DNA of 64,000 bases from Ligula intestinalis. Lineage: Eukaryota > Platyhelminthes > Cestoda > Diphyllobothriidea > Diphyllobothriidae. A model generated the notes under the pieces. It worked only from the letters and a program-made list of their open reading frames with translations. It ran no database searches and was not told where the DNA came from. The DNA lies in assembly GCA_036362985.1 (NCBI GenBank), contig JAYGXS010000003.1, positions 91,593,677-91,657,676 on the forward strand, in the 5' to 3' direction. The first letter of the stretch is position 1, and the number at the start of each line of letters is the position of its first letter. Shown here piece by piece: positions 1-13,084 of the stretch. The position numbers and the translations under genes are program-made.

Positions 1-1241
1 GGTTGATGCATAACCACCGTCTTGTCCGTGTTGATGGTGAGGCCAAAATTTGCGCAACCTGCTGCAAAGAGGTCCATGCTCCTTTGCATGTCTGCTTCGG
101 TGGTGGTGTTGAGAGCGCAGTCGTCCGCAAACAGCAGATCATGAACTGTGGTTGTGGATACGCGCGTGGGGGCCTGCATCCGACGAATGTTGAGGAGGTT
201 TCCGTCTGTTCTGTAGTTGAGGGGGATTCCGGGGCGCTCGTCACGGTAGGCGTCCATCAGCATGGCAAAGAACATGAGACTGAAGAGGGTGGGTGCGAGG
301 ACACAGCCCTGCTTTACTCCATTGGTCACTGCGAAGGCTTCAGACTGCGTTCCGTAGTCCGTGACGCGCGCCATAATCCCATCATGGAGTTGTCGAACCA
401 TGTGGGTAAAGTGTTCCGGACAGCCAAACTTCTGCATAACCTTCCAGAGTCCGGGCCGGTTCACCGTGTCGAGGGCTTTTGTCAGATCTACGAACGTAGT
501 GTAGAGGTGGGTCCGCATCTCTTGACATTTCTCCTGCAGCTGACGCGCGGCAAATATCATGTCAGTGGTGCCGCGGTGACGTCGAAAACCACACTGACTT
601 TCAGGCAGAAGCCCTTGTTCCAGGTGGCTATTCAGACGATTGAGGTGAATGCGTGCGAATATTTTTCCGGCAATATTTAGCAGTGAGATGCCGCGGTGGT
701 TGTCACACGCCTGGCGATTCCCCTTACGCTTGTAGAGGTGGACGATGGTGGCGTCCTTGAAATCCTGGGGAACTTGGCCCTGTCGCCACATCTCTTGGAG
801 CAGGGTGGTGAGATGAGTTATGAGTTTATGACCACCATATTTGTAAATCTCCGCCGGGATCCCGTCGGACCCGGATGCCTTCCCGCTGGATAGCTGCTGC
901 ACAGCCTTCATGGTCTCCTCAGGGGTTGGTGGGAGGTCGAGATCAGCATTAATTTCGACTTGCGGCAACCGTTCAATGGCAGCCTCAGAGGTGGTAGAGG
1001 GCCGCTTGAGTACACTTTGGAAGTGCTCCGCCCAGCGGCTCAGAAGTTGGGTCTTCTCAGTGATGAGGGTTGTACCGTCCGCGCTGAGAAGTGGGGCTGT
1101 GCCCCTCACTACGGGGCCGTAGACTGCTTTGAGCGCTGCGAAGAAGTTCTTCCATTCATTGCGATCCGCGTAGCCTTGAATTTCCTCACCCTTACGAGCC
1201 ATCCAAGCGTCCTGCATTTCCCGCAGCCGCTGCTGTACAAG
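1..1241 (-). CDS. RTE-like LINE reverse transcriptase, partial, open frame
   Basis: Read on the minus strand this is one uninterrupted frame of about 413 codons that runs off the window start. In order it shows a pre-RT segment, the fingers motif SGKASGSDGIPAEIYKYGG, then HLYKRKGNRQACDNHRGISL and NIAGKIFARI, then CGFRRHRGTTDMIFAARQLQ. Next come palm motif A (VDLTKALDTVNR, complement of about 465-490), motif B (NGVKQGCVLAPTLFSLMF) and the catalytic FADD (complement of 120-131). The residue expected as Phe in AFD is Leu. The endonuclease that should precede the RT is absent, because the frame ends at a CA microsatellite. The protein would copy its own mRNA into the genome by target-primed reverse transcription. 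The RTE-like label is inferred from motif style; a Jockey/CR1 relative is the alternative. No disabling lesion is visible. Confidence 0.85.
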
Positions 1242-1246
1242 ACGGC

Positions 1247-1247
<1 letters not shown>

Positions 1248-1278
<31 letters not shown>
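1248..1278. repeat. (CA)n microsatellite
   Basis: An uninterrupted CA tract that marks the 5' breakpoint of the minus-strand LINE reverse transcriptase frame beside it. Confidence 0.95.
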
Positions 1279-1279
<1 letters not shown>

Positions 1280-1289
1280 TTAGGCACTC

Positions 1290-1741
1290 TAAAAGCACAT
1301 GCATACATCGAGGAGTGTTACGGCTAATTAGGTTAGCCCTCTTCACTAGGCCCTTATCCTTAGGTGAAGGGAGGGTCCTTGAGAAAGCCAAAGAGATAAG
1401 AACCGTATAATATGTACAGAAGGGATAAAGAATATTTGAAGACTGTTTAAACAGCAAAATGTAATGGATCCATAAATTTCGAAAGGGCTCTTCAGTTGCC
1501 ACCCCTCATTGCATAACGGGAATGAACGTTAGAGGAAATACACAACTAAATTCATACAGAAGAAATCGATAAAAACCGGCCACGTCACTGTACATGGCCA
1601 AGAGGCGTTCGATAAAGCTGAAAGTTAAACGCTGTAGACAGCAAAAACTGGAGAAAAAACGTCTAGGCAAAAATGAAAGAAAATTTGGGGAGGGGAATGT
1701 GTAAACAAGGAGCCAGTGTTACCAAGGTAGAGTTAGTTTAA
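1290..1741. other. Non-coding stretch, probable 3' tail of the adjacent Penelope-like element
   Basis: No supported frame. On the minus strand it continues directly from the end of the GIY-YIG-like domain at about 1742, so part of it may be the 3' untranslated tail of that element. No hammerhead-like core was found here. Confidence 0.35.
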
Positions 1742-3164
1742 CTACATGCTCCAATTGTTTACATAGGTCGGTTTTAAACCGCCTTATGTACGCTGCCTCC
1801 AGGTAGCGTAAGGTGCGAGTTGTTCGTGCTTGAACAAGTACTCGGAAGGAGGTTTAAGGGTCCACGGAGTGGCCCGTATCCAGCAAGTGTTCAGTAATTG
1901 ACGAGCGAGGTGTTCGTTTTTCTTGCTTAAACAACCAGCTAGGTAAGTGTTCATTTGCTCTGGTGGCCAATTGCCTTTGCGTTCGCCCTATGTACTTGCA
2001 TCCGCAAGTGCATGTAAATTCATAAGCACAGTTTGAAGTGGCGTGCATCGGCAAGGCATCCTTCGCACGAGGAATCGGTAAAAGCTTTGTTAGATTGCAA
2101 ATTATAAGCTCAGCGGCATAATATGTCCTGTGAATGGCATTAATGAGTCGTCTCTTGAAGGTATTGAAAATGTTGTCACCCTTAAACGGCAAAGATATGA
2201 AAACGGGCTTCTTCGGAACTATCTGTTCCGTCATTTTAGGCCGTAATGGTTTTTTATATTTGTCTATAAACTGTGTTGGGTATCCACGCTTCTGTAGAGA
2301 TACTTTGAGTTTAGTTATTTCACGTTCCAATGTATCCACAGAACAGATTTTTCTCGTTCTCTGGAAGAGAGTGCATACCAAGTTTCGTTTCCGTTGAATG
2401 GGCACAAAACTCAAATAATGCAAGTACTGTCCTTTCCACGTATTCTTATGGTAGACAATTCGTGTGATGGAGCCATCTTTCTTTCTTGACATGTTAACAT
2501 CAAGGAAAGAAAGCTGGTTCCCCGTTCCTGTTCCAAGGTAAATTTGATTTTGGGATGCAGGCCGTTCATCATAAACAATAATTGTTCAGCTTCTTTGATG
2601 TTGTCTACGATCGCGAAGACGTCATAAACGTATCTTCTGTCCAGGGTTATCTTGTTCAACTTCGTGGATAATTTTTCTTCTAGATGTCCCATAAATATGT
2701 CAGCAAAAGTTTGTCCCAGGGGACTTCCCATTGCTACTCCATCAATTTGTCGATATAGATTGCCATCAAATAGAAATTGCACATCTTTCGTACACAATTT
2801 TCATAATTCACGTAATATTTCAGGGGATAGTCGAGTTTTGGAAGAATAGGTGCAGATGATTTTAATAGTTTCATCTAGTGGCACGTTGGTTAAACATTGA
2901 TTCAACGTCAAGAGAGATCATATATTTGTCTGAAATATTTTGATTCCTAATTTCATCAATAAAATGGAAGCTGTCTCTTAATGTATAGGCAGAAAATTTA
3001 TTGCGGATCGGTTCCAATTCTTTAACCAGCCATTGCGCTAGTCTGTGAAAGGGAGAATTGTACATCGATAGAAGAAAACGTAACTGAATATCCCTTTTAT
3101 TAGTTTTATGTAATCCGTATAGGCGTGGAATATAAGAACCTCTCGGTTTTAAGGATAAAGTATA
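1742..3164 (-). pseudogene. Degenerate Penelope-like element: RT plus GIY-YIG endonuclease
   Basis: Three minus-strand frames (about 3167-2871, 2797-2411 and 2492-1854) together give a Penelope-like pol. The RT starts at RLYGLHKTN, continues through HRLAQWLVKELEPIRN and ISLDVESMF (motif A region), then DGVAMGSPLGQTFADIF (motif B) and a degraded catalytic box, RRYVYDVFAIV, where YVDD is expected. The endonuclease follows: FTCTCGCKYIGRTQRQL, EHLP, then an in-frame TAA at 1854-1856, after which LRYLEAAYIRR supplies the catalytic-Glu region. Frameshifts near 2870-2800 and 2490-2410 and the damaged YVDD make it dead. Its motifs differ from the other copies in this window, so it is a separate lineage. 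The 5' part is missing because the frame ends exactly at the foldback element. Confidence 0.85.
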
Positions 3165-4119
3165 CACTATGCGTCAGAATTCGTGCAAAATGCCGACATA
3201 GGCGAAAGATTCATCCGTTTTCCATATTCGGCATACACTCAGTTTGTGATACTTTTTATCGTGTAGCGTATTCTGAAGTAATTTCACTCATGAAAGGATG
3301 CGGGCTTTTTAACGAGCCTCGTTCTGACCACTAACGAAACCTATTTAATGCAAAAAGCACGCATTAAAATAGTATGCAGTTTTCATTGGTTTGACTGCCT
3401 TTATAAATTCAAGTATATGCTCTGGAGAATATGCACGAAAAAATTATTTCTTCTACTCGTTTGGTGGCAAATTACGCCTTCTTTAAATTGCATACTTAAA
3501 GAGATGGTATCGTTCAGTTTTAGATAAAATTCTTATTATGAGCATTTTTTACGAATGTGAAGTATTCATTCATGAAACATTGTATCCGTCAATTTATTAA
3601 TTCTACCTATACTGTTTAAAGTATACTTCACATCTTTTGCAGCATTAAATGAGAACTATGTAACTTATTCCTCAAACTGTTGTGAAAACGTACTTTTCCT
3701 TAAACAGGATGTACACATTGCGCAGTTTGTAAACCTTGAATTTGATAGTAGCATTCACTATGTTTCAAAATTATTCAGCAATTTATAAACTGAGAAAACC
3801 GAAATACACTTTTTTGTAGTATGCATTTTAAAGAACGCGTAATTTCCCATCAAACGAGAATAAAATGATTTTTAACGTTTTTTATGATGCATACCCAAGT
3901 TCATAAAGTCATTCAAAATCAATGATAAGTAGGCATACTAATTTAATAGTTATTTTTTTACAGTTCATACGCTTTGTTAGTGTTGAAAAGCCCGCAGGCT
4001 ATAATGACTGAAATCCCTTCAGAATAGACTACAAGATAATCACTATTCCATACCGATTAGCGAAAGAGTATCAATTCTTTGCATATGTCAGCATTTTGAA
4101 TGAATTCTGGCGCGTTCTG
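3165..4119. mobile_element. Foldback/MITE-like DNA transposon with long terminal inverted repeats, copy 1
   Basis: About 380 bp from 3165 inward matches the reverse complement of about 380 bp ending at 4119. Shared blocks include CAGAATTC near both tips, AAGCCCGCA/TGCGGGCTT, and the TGGTGGCAAATTACGCCTTC region against its complement near 3840. The centre carries the block seen in copy 2, CTGCGCA(A/C)TGTGTACATC. The tips are CACTATGCG and CAGAACGCG next to TA or TTA. There is no coding capacity, so mobilisation would need a transposase in trans. It directly abuts the truncated Penelope-like element. Confidence 0.8.
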
Positions 4120-4501
4120 TTAATAGGAGAAGATAGGACTCCCGGACGAGCGCACTCGGGTCTGGTCTGAATTGATGTATGGTGGCAGGCTCTGCATTGA
4201 GGTTTCTGTCAAGATGGATTGCCGCCAACCTACTAATTGAAGCTAGTCTACTAACTTTCATATCTCATTGGGTGAATTACTGTCCAGCTACTTTGGATTG
4301 AGGCCAGGATGTGTAATTACGAAGCGAACGTCTGCCAGCGCCACTTTGCGCTGAATGGCACGCCGAGACTGGTCTTCGCACGAGCTCTTATTTGCGGAGT
4401 GACCTCGTCTGTGCTGTCACGCATCACGAGTGAGACGAGCTGCAAAGCCACTGCATATATGTACGACCAATCAACTGCATGATTGGTTAAAAAGAAATAT
4501 A
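4120..4501. other. Spacer, no feature recognised
   Basis: GC-richer than its surroundings. No frame, tRNA or repeat match to the rest of the window was found. Confidence 0.4.
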
Positions 4502-4987
4502 CAGTAGTCGCCGGTTATTAAGCCCACGGTTAATAGTCCTAGCAACGTTTTCAGCCCAAATCAGCTTGGGACGGAATTTTACATAGCAAAATCCACGAGC
4601 TAATAGGCCCAGTTGCCGGGTACAAATCCCAGTTTGCCAACAGAATAGAGTGAGATTCTCATCTCTCTGCGTGCGCAACTGGTAACATAATTTTGGCCAG
4701 TCTTATGCAAAACAAGATGCCGCCAAAACAGCTGGCACTAGACCGCTTTTTTAAACGTGTCGCAAATCATTTTTGATTGTTTTTGTTGAAACGTAAAATA
4801 TAGACAAGCAGCATTCATTTCTTGTACGTAACCAAGCTGGACACATAATACAGTACGTATGTAATGTATAGTGCCTATCCCGCGTTTGCTAATCAATAAC
4901 TAGGACACTCTCCGGTTAGTGCGCCCGCCGCTTATTAAACCCAATTTGGTCTGGGCCCGAGGTGGGCTTAATAGCCGGCGACTACTG
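4502..4987. mobile_element. Short TA-flanked DNA transposon (pogo/Tc1-mariner-like MITE)
   Basis: The left tip CAGTAGTCGCCGG(T)TATTAAGCCCAC at 4502 is mirrored at the right end by GTGGGCTTAATAGCCGGCGACTACTG ending at 4987. The roughly 28-bp inverted repeats differ at one position. TA dinucleotides sit immediately outside both ends (4500-4501 and 4988-4989), the target-site signature of the Tc1/mariner/pogo superfamily. The element is 486 bp with no coding frame, so it is non-autonomous. A second partial GGTTATTAAGCCC-like block lies inside each arm. Confidence 0.85.
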
Positions 4988-4989
4988 TA

Positions 4990-6675
4990 GTCTCTTCCAC
5001 ACCATCCTTAGCTTACTGCGAATTCGCTGGTAACCGATGACGTCAATGGAGGTGACTCAGGTTGTATGGCACCTCCTAGGTCCCAAACAATCTGTCGTCT
5101 GAAAATTGAGCATCAATGCCTTATCACGACCGGTGGTCACAGTGCGAAATCAGACCACGCTTTCAAGGCAGACATGTATTCGGGGCAGGCCTAGAGTCAT
5201 ATCTTCCGCATTATTTTCCGCCAACTGCCTCTGCTACATTACTGCATAAAAATTGGAGGTAGGTCTGTGTGACGGAGTGGACATATACTCATTCTCTGTG
5301 CAGCAATAGCAATGATTGGTTTGAAATTTGTGTTGCTAGACTGACGAATTGTTAGCAGACCCGCACGCATGAGGTGATTGATGCGTGAGAACTATGCAAG
5401 ACTAAATGAGTAACTTGATCCGTCACAGATTAGGGTACTGCAATAAAGAGTGGAGAATAAATGAAAACGCTCGCGGTGGTCGACAATCCTCTCTTCTTAT
5501 CTATTTCAACTTTTCAGAAAATGGAAAAATTGTTTTCCCGGAAGAACTTTTAACAAGGCAAAGATCAAAAATTAGCAAGATTTTTTGGCGTCATATAATT
5601 TTGCGACCTGTTTGCCTATTAATAAAATAATGAACTGTCCAATCAAATGTCGGCCTAGAAGGTTGACACTTCATAGGAAAAGAGAGTGGAAGCTGTTAGT
5701 CTTCGATATGGGCACATGACGAGGGGTTATGTGGGGGGAGGTGGTCATCCCAGCACAGTAGTACATGTTATTTAATGTTCATGAAAGTCTGTGGAATGTT
5801 GTTAAAGGGGAGAGGGGGTGGGGCGGCAGACGACAGGATAGCAGTCAGCCCTCAGAGGCATGAGCGTGAATGAGTTTATCACAACCGCGGCAATGTGCGA
5901 TATATCACAGGATCCAGCTGCTTACAGAGTTCTGGTTTTCCTCTGCATATTGCAGCGGTCTCCGCAAATCCTAGGGGAAGTCCAGTCGTCGTCTGAAGCA
6001 CGACCTTAAACGCGGTCATTTGGTCAACCGTATTGCTTGTATCCACTAGGCACATAAGGATTGAACTCTTAGGCCTTTTTTTCTCTCGCTCTGATCAACC
6101 AGTACGGTATAGATTCGGCTGACTGCGTTGCCAAGTACGTTTGCGTGCGTTCAATTTATTGTATTGAACGAAAACATATACTAAATCCAAATTTCCTCGC
6201 TACCCAAGGAATTTCATGCGTTTTTAAATGGACTTTCTCAACAGTTAAATAATACATTATGGCGTGGCTAAAAATAATTGAAAATGGGCTGCATGATAAA
6301 CAATATTGCAACTCTACTCAATGCTGGTTTGCAAGTAATCACCGGTCTTTTTGAAATTGCGTAAAGTTTCATGCAGCACTCGTCATACAGTGAGTTTACT
6401 GAGTAACCTTGATTTTTCACGTATTCGAAATTTTCGTTTTCTAAATTTATTGGTTATGCTTAACAACTTGAAGGAACTTGACAGACTGCAATACGTCTTG
6501 TTTTTACAAGAGACCGTTCCTTTATCTGATGGAAGACTTTGGTGGCGCAGCTTGGTGTACTTTTGTGTAGCTAACTTTTTTTGGAAAAAGGCTTTTACAT
6601 TTTATTATTTAGAGCACCTGGTGAAGGCGAACTCAGGGACCGGTTCGAAAGGTCACCCAAATAAAATTCTTATAA
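4990..6675. other. AT-rich stretch, no gene supported
   Basis: Only short frames with no recognisable protein (for example 5406-5630). Nothing similar elsewhere in the window was noticed. Confidence 0.4.
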
Positions 6676-6750
6676 GCTATATACCAAAGAAAATCTTCTT
6701 CTTTAAATATCCAAGTATTGCTGGACTGAAAGGCGATTGCGATATGCATG
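6676..6750 (+). repeat. Dispersed repeat, copy 1 of 2
   Basis: Matches 9334-9405 in the same orientation, sharing TTCTTTAAATAT, AAGTATTGCTGG and CTGAAAG. The copies are diverged. Nothing identifies the family. Confidence 0.6.
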
Positions 6751-8374
6751 CCACATACATATACATGCCATATATATATGACTTAAAGTGCTTTAATGGC
6801 TCGTAAGGCTTACTTGGATGTAAGTGTATCCTACTTTTGCCAGAGTTATCGATGTTTACCGAATAAGTTTACGTATTGGCTCAGGATTGAGATAGGATTA
6901 TGCACAACTGGTCTACACGCGAAGATGAGGGAAAAAACTATTGCAAATAAAGAAACCAACTTGACTATAGGAATTTATTGGTTTGAAGAAGACCAATTTA
7001 GCTAGATCACAAGCCACATTTATTTCGAGGAAGTTGTGGCCCATCCGAAGAACAGTAAATACAAAATTAATTGTTCTGATAGTTGTTTGTATGGTAGCTG
7101 ACCAGTTTTGTATTGCTGGGGCAAACCTCTAAACGCTTATACTGTTCAGTCAAGTGAGACTGCTAAACAAACTGGAGTGGCCATGTTCGTCTTATTAAGC
7201 GTCAGTAGGACTGTCTTTAGAGGTCACATTTGCCGTTCACTTATAATAATAAACTGCTTTTACATTTATCATAGCCCGAAATTTCATTTTTCGTTAAATT
7301 CCGCCAATATAAGGTCGAATTTCCATCAACAGACACTAGTTACCTGAGCAATAGGAGTTTTTTGATGGAGTTGATTATATTTAAGTACCCAAAACAGCTA
7401 TAAGTGGCTTATATACATATATTTGATCAACCTCCGCACATTTGCATACTAATTTACACTTGTTTGCTAAGAATTAACTATTAAACAATCAATTCCGTAA
7501 GAAATTTGGGTTGGGGGAATAGACGTTTAAGCGGCCCTAAAAGACAGTGTTCCCTTACCGTTGTTACCCAGCCTTACCTCAGTCCCAGGCAGGTGCAAAC
7601 TGAAGTTTGAGCACTGGTCCACTTGGTTGTTGATTCTACTACCCATTCATTTTTTGGGCCGACGGCACACTCTCGCTGTCGACATTGTTCATGGATGTTT
7701 ATTTTCTCTATTAACATTACTGCTGTAGTAATGGTGATGTGCTTCCAGTGGTGCATTCGCCATGGTTGGCTGCAAACCCTTTTGCTGGACAACCCTTTAT
7801 TTCGCTGCATATGAATACACTTGTAATTGTCTTCTGTTCTGTTCGGTTTTCTGATCGACGGTTTAGTCAAGAGTTACACTTGGTGTTTCCTCAATCTCGG
7901 CGCCCATTGTAGGCCCTTTCTTTACTTTTCTTTATGTTCCATTATGGTAAAAACAATTTGAGGAGTATTTTTTGCGAACGTGAAACAAAGTGTCTGGCGG
8001 AACATGGCTTCAGAAGAAAGAGACTCAGAATTTTGCGAGTGGGGTAAACATATACTCAAGTATAAATGAGAAAACAAGCATCGCAAGAAATTTAATTTGA
8101 CGAAGATGTTTTTTTGGGGCATTAAGTAACTCTATTCAGTAATACACGAAACAACAACAAAAGCGCAACAAAAAGGATCTAGATGCTTCCACTGAAGCGC
8201 TTAGAACAAATACGGGGCGTATCCTCCACGTGCATAAGGACTGTGTCTGGGCTTATTGAAAGGCACTTGCGGAAACACCAAATAAACGTGGCGCACAAAT
8301 CAATGGCTACTTTACGCATCCAGCTGGTACACCCTAAGGATACGGTTGGCTTCGTTAATAAGAGGAAGAAGAAT
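6751..8374. other. Stretch without a supported gene
   Basis: It contains a minus-strand 98-codon frame (7574-7870) and others of similar size, none with a recognisable domain. A block reading GGGCGCCGAGATTGAGGAAAC on the minus strand near 7900 looks repeat-like, but no partner was found here. Confidence 0.35.
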
Positions 8375-8500
8375 GCTATATTGAGGATTTTGCAAACCCG
8401 AATTTTTAGCAAAAATGCCTCTATTCACGGAGAGCAGATGGTCAGGTAAATAAAGGGCCATTTTAAAAGGACAAAGGTAAAAGGTCATGTTATACTCACC
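8375..8500 (+). repeat. Dispersed repeat, copy 1 of 2
   Basis: Shares ATTCACG-AGAGCA, the following GGTAA...GGTAAAAGGTCA and more distant downstream blocks with 13635-13740. Origin unknown. Confidence 0.55.
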
Positions 8501-9333
8501 AGTCAAGGTTTTCACGACATTCACATCAACAATAGAGACAGATTGGATTTTAACCTCTCAATTTCCACTTCTTCACACGTTTTTACCTTCGTGTTGTTAT
8601 CCTACGGAGAATTGTCGATGCTGGTGTTGTTGGTGAATTGCATATGCGACAGATGGGCTGCATTTGACAAATATTGGGATGGTGATATGTTGTAGATAAA
8701 ATAACTTGTTTTGGTGCATTTAAAAAGGTAGCGGCGTACTGTAGATATGACCTCATGATTACCAATGCAGACGGACAAAGCAGAGGACAAGAGAGGATGG
8801 TATAGGATAATAAATTCCCACGTGAATGGAGAGCAGAAAAAAATGGGTGGCTCAAATTCAAAAGCCACGCCAAATCGGAAGTCATTTACAAAATCCCAGG
8901 CAAAGGTTGTGATAACGTACATTGTGGCTAAATAGGAAGCTCTGCCTTTCCGCGCACCCACGAGCCCCAATTGGCCGTGAAGCGACGAAACCATTTGTTT
9001 GACACAGAACACACCTTTGCATGGAATAAAACATGCATTGTTGGAGTTTGCCCATCAAAAATGTCCGAGAATTTCTTGAGACCATGCACTCCGACGAATC
9101 ATGCATCAATTGGTACATACAATTTGATAGTATCGATGAACACTTCAGAGAACGCTGCAAGAGAGGAACGTGATACGACAAAGACTAAGTGAGTCCACGC
9201 CCACCAATCCGGTCTCGACTCGTAAAACTATTTACTTTCCGCGCATTAAAAATGAATGTGGTTCAATGCTAATATGCTGTTAGTCCAAAGACGAGCTGAC
9301 GCACCAGTTTCGAAAATTCACTAATTAGAGTTA

Positions 9334-9405
9334 CGTTATATCCCAGAAAACATTGTCTTCTTTAAATATTAAAGTATTGCTGGCCTGAAAGTCTATTGCT
9401 ATATG
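9334..9405 (+). repeat. Dispersed repeat, copy 2 of 2
   Basis: Partner of 6676-6750. Both copies run into short TA-rich tracts at their 3' side. Confidence 0.6.
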
Positions 9406-12204
9406 CCTGCGATATATATAACCCATTGCCTAACATCTCATCCGTGGGCCGCTGGACAATTTGGTGGGTCGGCAAATTACTGCTTTCAGTCTTCGATTAT
9501 AGCCAGTACTATAGTTGGTAAAATATTTTTAAGTCAGAGGCAGATGCTGTCATGAAGAACGTGCGGTTTCCCCTACAACCAACTGCTCTGTTCTACCGCC
9601 TGTGTAGGCATTTGAGATTTTCTAAATGTCTTTGAACACTGCCATTTAAAAACACATTTCTAGCACATTGGCACCCCTGTTATACCTTCTTTCTTATATC
9701 TCGTTAAGATTTATCAGTATCCTTGTACCAAAGCACTCTGATCTGATGAATGCATTATTCTAAATTTTGCTCTTTTTGTTCGCCTGCGTCCCACCATAGC
9801 ACTACTGGGCCAAAGCGAACCCCTTCCCCGTCAGCTACGAGCAGGCTTGCCCCCTATGGGGCACAATAATGGATCAAATGTGGCGCTCCGCAAAGTGTGA
9901 TATGCACCAACTTGATAGTCAAGTGTAAGCATTATCTTAACACATTATTTCAGCTCGGTCCTTTTATGCATCAAAGTAAACCTTTGTTTCGATACATGCT
10001 TTGGTCCGTCGTGCAGGCTCTTGCGACGCTCCCTCTATGGTGCAGGTCATGATCTACACCCTACGGATCCGTATAAATCTGATTTCCTTGATTTTATATC
10101 GAGCTTCTCTGCAGAAAGGCTTTGTACAGCTGGGTGTGGAGATGGCTACAGTTTGCTCGAAGAAAAATATTCGTATGGGAAAGTATTGCATCAAGATTCC
10201 CTTTCGATAGCTGACAAGAGTTTCTGCTTCTTCGCACCATAAAGGCACCGGATTGATTGTTCAGTAGAAGACAGTTTGCCAACGAGACCCATGATTGCGG
10301 CCTGCAGGGGGGTCAATAATGAACAAAGACCTTCGGTTCTTAAATACACTGTCACCACTGAAGGCGGCAGTCTGCTGCTGGAGACCAGAGGTTCAGCCCA
10401 GACGAAAACGATGACACAACATAGGCTGCTTACAGACACAGGGAAAGCCACCAGACACACAGTAGACATAGCTGATGTACAGTTCTGCGAGTGCTGCAAG
10501 CAACTTTCGTAAATTGGTAAATGTTTGATTATTTATCCCATACCAGCGAGAACGCATTTATGAAAACGTACAAATAATAATGAGCAGCATTTGGCATATT
10601 AAGTAATTAAAATAACTATAAGAAGTAAAAAGTGTTTGTTATAAAAATATAAAATATTTGTGATAATTTCCAGCTTGTGGAGATGTTTAAGATAGCTTTG
10701 AATTAGAAAATAAATTAAAATGGTTAAAATACTGAAAAGAAAGAAGATCTTCGGAAAATCGAGTTGTACTCGTGAATTTTCGAACAAGTGTCACGTGTTC
10801 GTCGTCAGACTAAATTAAAAGTGAGGGCTGGGAATGCAACTTACTTCACTCATCCAACAAAGTTTTAATAGTTTTTAAGCATAAAACTTAAAGCGACCAC
10901 TTGCTTTATACAAAAAGAACTTGCCTTCAGTCAAAATATTTTGTGTATGTGTGGATGATTATATTAGTAGTTATTAAATATCGTTGAATAAATTCTCTCT
11001 TTATTTTGCTGGTTGTTCATGTATTCATTAATAAGTTTACTATTTGTCCGTTTGTTCGAGGTTTTCATCAAACCCTTGAAAATAAGATATAACTAAACAG
11101 CATTTACCGAAGGAACGAGCTTTTGCATATAAATTCCTATGCAGATGGCCATGTTGGTCAAATTTAGAAATGCTTCAAAAGAGCAAACCACATTTTTGAG
11201 CATACAACATGTCTGCTAGATACCACGCATATTGTTATTCCTAAGATTAATAAAAAATTTTCTATAATAGGTTAACTCTTAAAGTGTCTTTATTGAATAT
11301 TTAGCTGACGAAATGCTGCGTATATTAACTATTTCCAAAATAATATCACAGGGAAATTGGGGACGTTTGACAATTTCTTTAATGTGTATGAAGAAAAACG
11401 ATCAAATTTGACTGGAGAGGAAAGAACTTACCTTTTTGTTTATAACGGATTATTTTTCGTTTTGGGAGTTTTTTCTAAGATATGTTATAAACGTGCGAAT
11501 GCAAATAAACGGACCATATATATGACCGTTTTTTGAAATCCTTATTATTCTTATGGCTGTTCCGTTTCTGAATAACGCTTGAGCGGAACCTATTGTTTAC
11601 AAAAAATATATTTCTACATGACTTATATTTAAGTAGGCCTTTGTTAGGCTGTCGGCGCTGTAACATGTAGAAATTTTGTTTATGCGCATGACCATCTATG
11701 CTATAAAAGAAAATGCTCTGCCAACAACTTTCTGTTGCTGAATTTCTGGCCCAAATACTTGACAGAATAGCTAAACATAATTTTTTTAACTTCTATCGCT
11801 GCTTGTTTCTGAAAATAAATGCAATAATTTAAACTTCGCTTTAGTTCCATTTGATCAAATTCGCACAAAATTTTCCAGCACTGAAAGCGATTATTATTCC
11901 ATCGTTTTTACAAATTTTGGAATTCTTCCACAGCACAATGAATATACTTAGACATTTTCGTCCTCTCTTTCCTTTTAGCATACGAAACTCGTTTTATGTA
12001 AACATACTCATAATTTTGCCGAAATGAGAGCCTATTTCCCCAATAATTTTAAATAAGAGGACAGTTTTCCAAACAAGCCCCTATTATTATTAAATCCACT
12101 CAGTTGACCAAATAACCTGTCCAGATATGCGCTAAATTACAAATTCAAATTTCGTCCTAAAACTAATTTGCAGGATTCGCAGAACTTTTACAGAAACAAT
12201 GAAA
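9406..12204. other. AT-rich stretch, no gene supported
   Basis: Frames around 10001-10512 (up to 102 codons on both strands) overlap one another and show no domain. 10600-12200 is strongly AT-rich with many stops in all frames. Confidence 0.4.
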
Positions 12205-12300
12205 GTTAACCATTATCTGCTATCTTGTCCGCATTCTCTTCCTTACATGCACAAGGGGAATATAACCAGTGTCGATGTAGGCACATCACGGTTATAACAC
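12205..12300 (+). repeat. Dispersed repeat, copy 1 of 2
   Basis: Matches 40585-40680 over about 95 bp, for example ATTATCTGCTATC, TATAA(T)CCAGTGT(C/A)GA and GGTTAT. Copy 2 lies within a GC-rich flank. The family is not recognised. Confidence 0.65.
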
Positions 12301-12659
12301 TACCTCTAAGCAAGAGAAGTCAGCTGTTGTCTACTGACGTGAGTGCAGTTGTTGGGTGTGCAAATATGTTGGAGAAACCGACTGACAGCTACAAATGCGA
12401 ATGCATCACCATCAGATGGCTGTAAGAAGGTTGGGCTCAAAGTTCGAAAACTGAAAGGCTGGAATCGGCATGGCAGCACAACTGGGGTTGTTCCGCCGGC
12501 GCCGGTCGCCTGCTTCCTCTCTCGCTTTCTGCCTTCCTGACTTTGGCCTGACATGGGGTCCACGTGGGGGCAAAGGAGAAGGAGGAGAGAGTGCAGTAGA
12601 TGCAGCGCAAGTCGACTCTTTGTGAACTTGTCCTTGCACAAGTCGTAGTTCATGTGTCA

Positions 12660-13084
12660 TTATGCTGAGAAGCAGACGGAGGACCTTGTCGATGTTGGAT
12701 GTCTAATTATTTTAAAGCTCTGGGAATTATTGTTAGCCGAGTTCCAGGTCTTTCGATTTGGTGTCCTGCGGCTTGATTTACAACTACGCTTATCTGATAG
12801 TCTTCTCTAATACGATGCTTTTCTCATCCCTGCTACATAATTGTTATCTTATCAGAGCAGGCGAGCTCAGTTTATCCTGGAGAAAGTGGGTGGAGGTTTC
12901 ACCTTGCTTATTTTCACACGGTTAATCACTGTTCAGCCGTCAGCAACAAGGGACATTCTTAAGTAAATGCTTGCGCGTATGGTTACTACTCATTAAAGCA
13001 GTTGATCCCTTTCTCACCTTTGCGGTCCACCACGACTTTTGGTTGCCTGGTATCTGCACCGGATTTGGGCAGAAAAATCTCACC
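12660..13084. other. Spacer, nothing recognised
   Basis: No supported frame, tRNA-like sequence or repeat partner was seen. Confidence 0.4.

Noticed and set aside
3..1283. Plus-strand frames of 225, 65, 70 and 107 codons
   Set aside because: They are shadows of the minus-strand LINE reverse transcriptase, which has all RT motifs in order.
6351..6806. 151-codon plus-strand frame
   Set aside because: AT-rich composition, no domain, and its 3' part overlaps a dispersed repeat shared with 9334-9405.
10001..10512. Overlapping frames on both strands up to 102 codons
   Set aside because: No recognisable domain or splice context, and no match to the missing phosphatase exons.
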